Shown: one piece after another, positions 57,962 through 64,000 of the stretch
Layout: each line of letters opens with the position of its first letter
Numbering within the stretch: position 1 is the first letter of the stretch
Source: Pseudomonadales bacterium
Lineage (GTDB): Bacteria; Pseudomonadota; Gammaproteobacteria; Pseudomonadales; Pseudohongiellaceae
DNA: 64,000 nucleotides
Direction: 5' to 3'
NCBI GenBank assembly: GCA_023268635.1
Contig: JALQUB010000005.1
Location: 62,001-126,000, forward strand
Notes under the pieces: generated by a model
Told to the model about the DNA's origin: nothing
The model's input: the letters and a program-made list of their open reading frames with translations, nothing else
Database searches by the model: none
Position numbers and translations under genes: made by a program

Positions 57962-58272
57962 TTTAGGGCCCGTGCTTAGGTTTCTAAGCGTCGTCATTGT
58001 ACGGATTTATCGGTTTTTTTCCAGATGATAGTGATTTCTTTTGTGATTTTTTTGCACTGGAATAGGGCCAAAATCTGGCCCAATTGACGGGAGTATACGC
58101 CGATCTGAAGCTTATGGGCGGATTGTTTTAGGCTCTATGCCACCTGCAGGGTTATTGGCATTAATTGCGATAACCTGGACGTGCTCATCTGCTTGGATTT
58201 GGGGAGGTAAAGCGGTAAAGTGTCGGCTTATTTTACTGTATTAAGCTGTACAAAATTGGTCGGGAAAGCATT
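57962..58272. other. Divergent intergenic region with a hairpin, pckA to amine oxidase
   Basis: 311 bases carrying the control regions of pckA and the amine oxidase operon. It is T-rich near pckA. GGGCCA (58065-58070) and TGGCCC (58076-58081) form a 6-bp hairpin with a 5-base loop. TTGACG follows at 58084 without a matching -10. No operator is recognised. Confidence 0.5.
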
Positions 58273-59862
58273 ATGAAGAAGATTGTGTCGCGGCGAGAGT
58301 TATTGGGCCTCATTGCTAAAACGGGCGCCAGCGGCGCAGTTTTAGGGGCTGGAAACGCGCTCGGTATTGTGCCTAATACCTATGTCGATATTCCTCAGAT
58401 TCCACAGGCGAATCCTTCCGATCGACCTAGCGTCGTCATTCTCGGCGCCGGCATTTCCGGGTTAACCGCGGCTTATGAAATGAAAAAAGCCGGCTATCAC
58501 GTAGTTGTGCTCGAGGCGGCTGGACGCGCAGGGGGACGTAGCCTCACCGTCCGCCATGGCGATTTGATTGACGAAGTCGGCAATCCTCAAATCTGTGAGT
58601 TCGATGACGAGCCCCACATGTATTTCAACTGTGGCCCCGCTCGTATCCCGAGTTCCCATCGCAATGTGCTGCATTACTGCAAAGAATTGGGCGTCGAACT
58701 CGAGGTATTCATCAACGAGAACAAAGAGACTTATATTCAAGACGACGCGATGCTCGATGGTAAACCTATTAAGAATCGCGAGTTCACGACCAACGCCCGC
58801 GGCTTCATGGCTGAGATCATGGCTAAAAACTTCACCAACGCCGAATTAGACGAACCATTCGATGAATGGGAGACAGAAGCGTTGATGCGTGTGATACGCA
58901 ATATGGGGGATCTCTCCGAAGATATGATTTACAAAGGAAGTACACGCGGTGGCTATTCCCACGGTGGCTTCCTAGAACATGGTCATGCCTTAGAGACCAT
59001 CGCACTGCGCGATCTCCTGAAGACTGGCCTATTCAGCATGGCACTCGGCCAAAATGAAGGCGAGACAGGGCCGATTCTGTTCCAGCCCGTCGGCGGCATG
59101 GATCAGATCGTCAAGGGCTTCCTGCGCCAACTCCCTGAAGAAGTTTTCTACAATGTCATGGTGACATCGGTCATGCTGCAAGACGGTGGCGTGGAAGTTG
59201 TCTACGAGCACAAGGGCATGAAGTACAAGATCGAGGCTGATTATTGCTTCAACAGCATCCCTTCACACCTCATGACGGGTATCGAAAACAATTTCCCCGA
59301 TGACTATCGAGAGGCGATGCACTATATACGTCGCGGCGAAGCCTATAAGTCCGCCTTCCAGGCGAAAGAGCGCTTCTGGGAAAAAGATGACATCTTCGGT
59401 GGCATCTCGTGGACGAATCAGCCTATCGAGCAGATCTGGTATCCCCCACATGGTATGTACAAAGAGAAAGGTGTCATCCTCTCCGCCTATAACTACGGCG
59501 GCGGCATGCACTTCACTCAGCTAACTCAGGAAGAGCGCATTGAAACTGCACTCCGACAGGGCGAGAAGGTTCACCCCAATTACCGCAATCTCGTAGAGAA
59601 GGGCATCACCATCGCTTGGCACCGAATGAATCACATGCTCGGTTGTTCAGCGCGATGGCAGAAGAGTCGCAGCGGATTCACCCAAGAAGAGGAGCGTCTC
59701 TTCCAGACTCTGCGTAAGCCAGCGGGCAATCACTACACCATCGGTGACCAAATCACTAAGCACACAGCTTGGCAGGAAAGCGCGATTCTCTCTGCCCACT
59801 GGGCGATCAACGATATGCTAAGCCGCAAAGCGGGTGGCAGCATGCCGGGGCAGCGCGTCTAA
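58273..59862 (+). CDS. Tat-exported flavin amine / L-amino-acid oxidase family enzyme
   Basis: 529 residues. The N-terminus has a twin-arginine signal (SRRELLG at 6-12, then a weakly hydrophobic Ala/Gly helix), so it is exported folded with FAD in place. The FAD-binding Rossmann motif GAGISG is at 58-63, with Glu81 and EAAGRAGGR at 81-89. The CGPARIP stretch near residue 123 resembles the GxMRxP motif of L-amino-acid oxidases; the C-terminal AILSAHWAI stretch caps the flavin. It would oxidise an amine or amino acid to an imine. The next two genes encode a diheme cytochrome c and an anchored RidA, suggesting a dehydrogenase rather than an oxygen-using oxidase. The ATG has GGGA upstream. Confidence 0.87.
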   Translation: MKKIVSRRELLGLIAKTGASGAVLGAGNALGIVPNTYVDIPQIPQANPSDRPSVVILGAGISGLTAAYEMKKAGYHVVVLEAAGRAGGRSLTVRHGDLIDEVGNPQICEFDDEPHMYFNCGPARIPSSHRNVLHYCKELGVELEVFINENKETYIQDDAMLDGKPIKNREFTTNARGFMAEIMAKNFTNAELDEPFDEWETEALMRVIRNMGDLSEDMIYKGSTRGGYSHGGFLEHGHALETIALRDLLKTGLFSMALGQNEGETGPILFQPVGGMDQIVKGFLRQLPEEVFYNVMVTSVMLQDGGVEVVYEHKGMKYKIEADYCFNSIPSHLMTGIENNFPDDYREAMHYIRRGEAYKSAFQAKERFWEKDDIFGGISWTNQPIEQIWYPPHGMYKEKGVILSAYNYGGGMHFTQLTQEERIETALRQGEKVHPNYRNLVEKGITIAWHRMNHMLGCSARWQKSRSGFTQEEERLFQTLRKPAGNHYTIGDQITKHTAWQESAILSAHWAINDMLSRKAGGSMPGQRV

Positions 59863-59894
59863 TTTTTCCGATTCGATTTAGGGTTGTATTTATA

Positions 59895-60536
59895 ATGAAA
59901 AAGTTCGCTAAGAGCCGATTTAACTTTCTTTCTCTCGCATTGCTCGCACTTAGCGCGAGTGCCAATGCTCAGCAATATGATCTGCTAGATCTCTCAGCCC
60001 AGCCTTTAAATAACGAAGTGTGCGCAACCTGTCACGGTGGCGCCGGAGTGGGCAATGCGTCTGTGGGCGGACCAAGCCTCGCGGGTCTCGAACCTTGGTA
60101 TTTGCGTAAGCAACTCGAGAACTTTCGCGCGGGTATTCGCGGCACTCAAAAAGAATATATTCCTGGCAACGAGATGCAGGCCTCGGTCGCGAGATTGAGC
60201 GACGAGGAAATTTCAGAGTTGGTTGACCATATTTCTAATTGGGAAGCGGTCGCTCCGAAACCTAGGATTGAGGGTGATGCATCGAAGGGGCAGGCGCTAT
60301 ACGCCGCGTGCGCTGCATGTCATGGTGCGTCGGGCGACGGGAACGAGGCCTTGGGTGCACCCGGACTCGCGGGTCGCAATGACTGGTATATGTTCCGTCA
60401 GCTTAAGCTGTTCCAATCAGGCTTCCGAGGAAAGCATCCCGAAGATACTGCTGGACAGTTGATGCGTCCTGCGGCACAGGCGCTAGAAAACGACGAAGCG
60501 ATTAACGACGTGCTTGCCTATATCAATACGTTGTAG
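59895..60536 (+). CDS. Exported diheme cytochrome c
   Basis: 213 residues. A Sec signal peptide (cleavage after Ala-Asn-Ala, residue 25) is followed by two similar cytochrome c domains. Heme sites are Cys43-Ala-Thr-Cys-His47 and Cys139-Ala-Ala-Cys-His143; the likely axial methionines are Met94 and Met190. The pattern with SLAG/GLAGRNDWYMFRQL is that of the c553/c4-type diheme group. It begins 32 bases after the oxidase and is the obvious electron acceptor for it, possibly also for the PQQ dehydrogenase nearby. The ATG 59895 starts a proper signal peptide. Confidence 0.93.
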   Translation: MKKFAKSRFNFLSLALLALSASANAQQYDLLDLSAQPLNNEVCATCHGGAGVGNASVGGPSLAGLEPWYLRKQLENFRAGIRGTQKEYIPGNEMQASVARLSDEEISELVDHISNWEAVAPKPRIEGDASKGQALYAACAACHGASGDGNEALGAPGLAGRNDWYMFRQLKLFQSGFRGKHPEDTAGQLMRPAAQALENDEAINDVLAYINTL

Positions 60537-60549
60537 AGGATTGGCTAAA

Positions 60550-61263
60550 ATGTCTGATCACGACATAAAAGACGAGGTTGTCGATTCACCTTCGAATGGA
60601 CAGACAGAAGACACTGCCGAGCATGCCCACCAAGTAGTAGTTAAGAACACCGGCATGAGTCCGCTCGGGAAAGCCGTGGCGGGTGCAGCGTCCCTACTAG
60701 CCCTAGTCATTTTGATCCAATTGCTGTTAGGGGGTGAGACAGTTGTCGAGGAAGCTTCACACGAGACCGCTTCATCATCTATGGCGACTCCCGTACAAAC
60801 TGCGTCTAATGCCAGCGAAGTGGCAATAATCGGCACTGATGCTGATGACGACATGGTTAATGTCGGCGGTATTGAGCGACGAGGCGCAGGACGCTATTTC
60901 TTTACCAGCATCAAAGTGCCTGCGGATGCAAAATCACTCTATCTCAGCGGCTCTGGTGCTACTCCCCTAGAGGATGGAAGCTGGGGTGATATGGAGCAGC
61001 AGGTCACCGAAATATTCGCGACATTCAAAGAGACCCTGGAGGCACAGGGTTGGTCGATGGGAGACATTATCCAGGTGAGAGCTTTCGCGATTTCTGACGA
61101 ATATGGCTCTCTCGATTTCGCCGGCTTCAATCGAGGCTACAGTAAATTTTTCGGCACCGAAGAAAATCCCCTCAAACCAGTGCGCACCTTCGTCGAGGTT
61201 AAAGACCTTGTCGTGCCTGGTTGGTTAGTCGAGCTCGAAATCAGGGCGGCTCGCGTTAACTAG
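60550..61263 (+). CDS. Membrane-anchored RidA family protein
   Basis: 237 residues. A cytoplasmic acidic N-terminus, one membrane helix (about 41-62), a Ser/Thr/Ala-rich linker (about 63-100) and a C-terminal RidA/YjgF domain (about 105-237). The key Arg of imine deaminases is Arg212 (KPVRTFVEV) and the acidic partner is in VELE (Glu228 or Glu230). RidA proteins hydrolyse imines released by PLP enzymes and L-amino-acid oxidases, normally in the cytoplasm. Here the domain would face the periplasm if the helix is inserted N-in. It starts 13 bases after the cytochrome gene, with AGAGGA as ribosome site. Confidence 0.86.
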   Translation: MSDHDIKDEVVDSPSNGQTEDTAEHAHQVVVKNTGMSPLGKAVAGAASLLALVILIQLLLGGETVVEEASHETASSSMATPVQTASNASEVAIIGTDADDDMVNVGGIERRGAGRYFFTSIKVPADAKSLYLSGSGATPLEDGSWGDMEQQVTEIFATFKETLEAQGWSMGDIIQVRAFAISDEYGSLDFAGFNRGYSKFFGTEENPLKPVRTFVEVKDLVVPGWLVELEIRAARVN

Positions 61264-61951
61264 CCGCCGCGTCGGCAATCGCTGTGCGTATTCGAGACGA
61301 TGAAGGTCGTGCGAGTTGTCGGCCATTGATGAACAGGGTGGGTGTGCCGCGCACACCTGCTGCATTTCCTCCGCGCTGATCGGCGCGAATTTTCTCCACG
61401 GTGCTTTCATCCTGCATGTCGGCGTGCAAACGCTCTAAGTCTATGTCGAGTTCCAGTGCATAACTGTCGAACTCCGCTTCGACTGAGCTCAAGCCCGACC
61501 ACAGTGCCTGAGTCTGGAATAGTACGTCGTGCATTTCCCAAAAACGATTCTGGCGGGCTGCAGCTTCAGCATAAAGTGAAGCGGTCCACGAATTAGGGTG
61601 CGCAGTTGTAATGGGGAAGTGTCGAAAGATGAGGTGTGCCTTGTCGCTGATTTCTGGCCAGAGGCGCATCATAGTTTCATGCTCAGTCGCGCAGGCTGGG
61701 CATTGGAAATCGGCGTAAACGACGACGGTCACCGGCGTATCGCGGTCGCCACGGAGGTGATCATTGTCAGCAATTTCTATGGGTGAGTAGGTTGGCGCCT
61801 GATTCAGTAATGTATAAATCGTGATCAGTGCGATAACAGGCAGCACGAAGTACACGCCGAACTTAGTGAGTAATCTGCGAGTCCCTTGGTTCTTCTCCGC
61901 CGCTTTCTGTTTCGCTTCCCGTCGTTTTCTCTGTTCTTCTCGTTTATTCAT
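61256..61951 (-). CDS. Membrane-anchored DsbA-family thiol oxidoreductase
   Basis: 231 residues. A very basic N-terminus (NKREEQRKRREAKQK) precedes a membrane helix (about 33-50), leaving a periplasmic thioredoxin-like domain with Cys84-Pro-Ala-Cys87 and a cis-proline in RGTPTLF. It resembles DsbA/DsbG-like proteins of the thioredoxin_4 group. It could oxidise or isomerise disulfides in exported proteins. The start at 61951 is preferred; an upstream in-frame ATG at 62026 adds 25 residues. Its 3' end overlaps the RidA gene by eight bases. Confidence 0.85.
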   Translation of the reverse strand: MNKREEQRKRREAKQKAAEKNQGTRRLLTKFGVYFVLPVIALITIYTLLNQAPTYSPIEIADNDHLRGDRDTPVTVVVYADFQCPACATEHETMMRLWPEISDKAHLIFRHFPITTAHPNSWTASLYAEAAARQNRFWEMHDVLFQTQALWSGLSSVEAEFDSYALELDIDLERLHADMQDESTVEKIRADQRGGNAAGVRGTPTLFINGRQLARPSSSRIRTAIADAAAS

Positions 61952-62042
61952 GGCAGCCGGCTGCTCTCCATTCTGCTCGTTGCAGTGTGCGATATTGAAA
62001 GCGTTACTATAGCCGAGCAAGCGCATGAGTCAATGTAGAGGT

Positions 62043-62408
62043 CTAAGTAGGGAAGTCGTATAAGACGAGCAGGTAAAACACCTTGCTTACTAAGTGCAGT
62101 AGTTGATCTGTGCGGAGTTTGATCCAGCCCTCGCATTTACAGAAATCGATAAACCAGTGGATCGCCGTTTCGACTAGGCCGAGTAATAAGCTGCCTGTGA
62201 TGAGGAAAACAATGCCGCCGTGGACCAAAGAATGCGCGGTGAGCCAGTACTGCCAAGAGGGTAATTGAGCCGAGTGGGATCCATTTGGTAAAGAGGTGTC
62301 CGCGAGGCGCTTCCGAATTTTCCCCTGACTCATGGCGGGGGGTTGAAGAACGAAATCAGCGAGCGCGTGGCCACAAATGAGGGCGAAAAAAGTCTCGAGC
62401 CAATGCAT
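62043..62408 (-). CDS. DUF3307 family membrane protein
   Basis: 121 residues with three or four hydrophobic segments. The start ETFFALICGHALADFVLQ and the later TAHSLVHGGI, with ETAIHWFIDFCKCEG, give the conserved His/Asp pattern of DUF3307. Function unknown. It lies on the same strand as the M23 and DsbA-like genes. Confidence 0.85.
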   Translation of the reverse strand: MHWLETFFALICGHALADFVLQPPAMSQGKIRKRLADTSLPNGSHSAQLPSWQYWLTAHSLVHGGIVFLITGSLLLGLVETAIHWFIDFCKCEGWIKLRTDQLLHLVSKVFYLLVLYDFPT

Positions 62409-62517
62409 TGCTACTTCCGTCTATGAACTTGTTACTCAGTATCATAGGCGTAAATTTGCACGAATAAAGAGCAGAGTCTCTCGGAGTGTTAACTGCATCA
62501 CATTTTGTGATTTACAC

Positions 62518-63384
62518 TTATTCCGATAGGAAGAAGGCTGGATCTACCCGTGTGTTATTGAGGTTGACACTCCAATGGAGGTGGGGGCCAGTGACCCGGC
62601 CCGTTTGGCCGACACGGCCTATCTGGTCGCCAAGCTCGACCTTCGTGCCGGGGGTGACGTCGATCGTGTTCATGTGGCAATACAGACTGATGAGGCCGTG
62701 GCCGTGATCGAGGATGATGGTGTTGCCATTGAAAAAATAGTTGCCGGTGCTTCGGATAATCCCCGGGGCGGGTGCGTAAATCGGCGTGCCTTCGTCGGCG
62801 GCGATATCCATACCCGAATGTGGGGCTCTCGGTTCGCCATTGAAGAAGCGTCGGTGTCCGAACGAGCTGCTGCGTATGCCGGCGACTGGCGCTGTCATCG
62901 TAAGGGTTGGTTCCAGTGTTTCGTCCCAGCTACTAAATGCAGCGTTCATTTCTGCACTCTCGGCACGTATGCGCACCATATCTTCTGTATTGGGGTTCAC
63001 TTGGCGCTGGTTTTTGATTGTGAGACGCTGCTCGGTATAGGCCTTGTCTTGGATGCTGAAGCCTAAGGATTCTTCATTGCCCGCGGCATCGATCAATGTA
63101 AAGGTCTGTAAGCCAGGTTTGGCCGAAAGTGGGATGCCTACGATGGCATACTGTTCGCCTCGGTATTCCCCGAGTAGCACTCGCTCGTTTTGATAGTAGG
63201 CTTCCGCTGCCTGGGTTGCCGTTGGCACGACCGCGACGCCGCCAGGAACGAGGAGGGCAGGTGGGAGCGTCTGTAGTTTTGCGTCAGCGGCCAGTGAGCT
63301 TGTCGCTACTAGTGAAAAGCCGCAGGAGAGTATGAGAACAGTTGCCGTTGAGGCTGTAGAGAGTCTCCGTCTGATGTTGAGCAC
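62518..63384 (-). CDS. M23 family peptidoglycan metallopeptidase
   Basis: 288 residues. A signal peptide of about 33 residues (ending SLAA) is followed by a beta-rich N-terminal domain (about 40-170) and a LytM domain (about 180-285). Zinc ligands lie in HSGMDIA and HLHWSV, with the catalytic His in YCHM. It cleaves cross-links in peptidoglycan in the periplasm. The start is GTG with GGAG upstream. xseA lies 26 bases upstream on the same strand, so co-transcription is likely. Confidence 0.92.
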   Translation of the reverse strand: MLNIRRRLSTASTATVLILSCGFSLVATSSLAADAKLQTLPPALLVPGGVAVVPTATQAAEAYYQNERVLLGEYRGEQYAIVGIPLSAKPGLQTFTLIDAAGNEESLGFSIQDKAYTEQRLTIKNQRQVNPNTEDMVRIRAESAEMNAAFSSWDETLEPTLTMTAPVAGIRSSSFGHRRFFNGEPRAPHSGMDIAADEGTPIYAPAPGIIRSTGNYFFNGNTIILDHGHGLISLYCHMNTIDVTPGTKVELGDQIGRVGQTGRVTGPHLHWSVNLNNTRVDPAFFLSE

Positions 63385-63410
63385 AATTCACTCCAGTAAA
63401 TTTGATAGCG

Positions 63411-64000
63411 TTAATTCGCTGCGGGGTCTTCTTTCTTCTCTATCGTCTGAATTGTGGAAACGATGAGGCCGTCGGCTAGGCGCGTCGTCAACAGTGAATC
63501 GATGTTCGCCTGATCAACCGTTTTCAATAAGTTGCCTGCGTCGTCAAAGCTAAGACTGTATCCCCGCGCTAGCGTATTTAGTGGACTGACAGTACTCAAA
63601 CTGCGACCCAGTGTTCCGAGTTCGTTCCGTTTCCCACTCAGCACACTTTGCACGGCACGGCTTAAGCGGCTTCGTGTGTCGCTGAGGAGTTGAGAAATCC
63701 GCGTCAATTGCTGGGTCGGTGAGAGTCCTTGCAGTCTGTGTTCGAATAAAACGAGTTCATTACTTCTTTGCAGTTGCTGACTATGCCAAGCGCGGCGGAT
63801 GCGTACTTCTAATTGATCGAGCCGCTGCGCTTGGTCTTGCAACAACCTGTCGGGACGCTTTAAGCCGCGAATCAGCCAGACTAGATGTTTCGCACTGGCT
63901 TGTAGCCTCGCTTGCATGAGGTGCCCCAAATGGGCGCCTAGCGAGCTTAAGTACTGTAATTGATCTTCTTGATTTTGGCAGAGTAATTCAGCCGCCGCCG
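63411..64000 (-). CDS. xseA: Exodeoxyribonuclease VII large subunit, C-terminal part
   Basis: About 196 codons are inside the window; the 5' part is cut off at the right edge. The frame stays open through the edge (…AAAELL…), which matches the conserved TPTAAAEL segment of XseA. The visible part is the long helical, Arg/Gln/Leu-rich C-terminal coiled coil, followed by the conserved RGYSLSFD and GLIVSTI strand near the end. With XseB it degrades single-stranded DNA. Confidence 0.93.
   Translation of the reverse strand, partial: AAAELLCQNQEDQLQYLSSLGAHLGHLMQARLQASAKHLVWLIRGLKRPDRLLQDQAQRLDQLEVRIRRAWHSQQLQRSNELVLFEHRLQGLSPTQQLTRISQLLSDTRSRLSRAVQSVLSGKRNELGTLGRSLSTVSPLNTLARGYSLSFDDAGNLLKTVDQANIDSLLTTRLADGLIVSTIQTIEKKEDPAAN

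Overview
The window is a compact, gene-dense stretch of a gammaproteobacterial chromosome. The evidence is the class-typical gene order: ribF-ileS-fkpB-ispH, valS-holC-pepA with lptFG divergent from it, and the long run iscRSUA-hscBA-fdx-iscX-ndk-rlmN-pilF-rodZ-ispG-hisS-yfgM-bamB-der. Exported quinoprotein and cytochrome oxidoreductases, Amt/GlnK and an Na+-dependent BASS-type carrier would fit a free-living aerobic, possibly marine, heterotroph. I cannot place it below class. I saw no insertion sequence, prophage, CRISPR array or rRNA operon. One tRNA gene was found, tRNA-Leu(CAA).

Layout. Positions 1-8.5 kb hold mixed accessory genes: the start of an exported protein, a metallo-beta-lactamase-fold hydrolase behind a foldable leader, a hotdog thioesterase, glnK-amtB, a BASS transporter, a small lipoprotein, and a first ECF sigma/anti-sigma/DUF4252 unit. 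From 8.5 to 22.2 kb come ribF, ileS, fkpB and ispH (with lspA missing from its usual place), convergent valS-holC-pepA, then lptFG and an RDD protein. From 22.4 to 30.1 kb is branched-chain amino acid and central metabolism: a Leptospira-type citramalate synthase, leuB behind tRNA-Leu, queA, mdh, and an Lrp-type regulator divergent from leuA. From 30.2 to 34 kb lie a second ECF sigma/anti-sigma unit with an exported coiled-coil protein, a zinc-ribbon protein and a PHP phosphoesterase.

From 34 to 48.8 kb runs the isc operon, under a near-consensus IscR type 1 site, followed by ndk, rlmN, pilF, a severely shortened rodZ, ispG, hisS, yfgM, bamB and der. From 48.8 to 53.9 kb come a PLP-dependent dehydratase, an M18 aminopeptidase with an export signal, and a three-gene cluster of aspartoacylase-like protein, RimK and RimK-associated protease.

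From 54 to 64 kb is an envelope redox region: a PQQ-dependent dehydrogenase, pckA, then the most unusual set in the window. This is a Tat-exported flavin amine/amino-acid oxidase, a diheme cytochrome c and a membrane-anchored RidA in one operon. Read together they suggest periplasmic oxidative deamination: the flavoenzyme makes an imine, the cytochrome takes the electrons instead of oxygen, and RidA hydrolyses the imine on the periplasmic face. A membrane-anchored DsbA-like protein, a DUF3307 protein, an M23 peptidase and the 3' part of xseA close the window.
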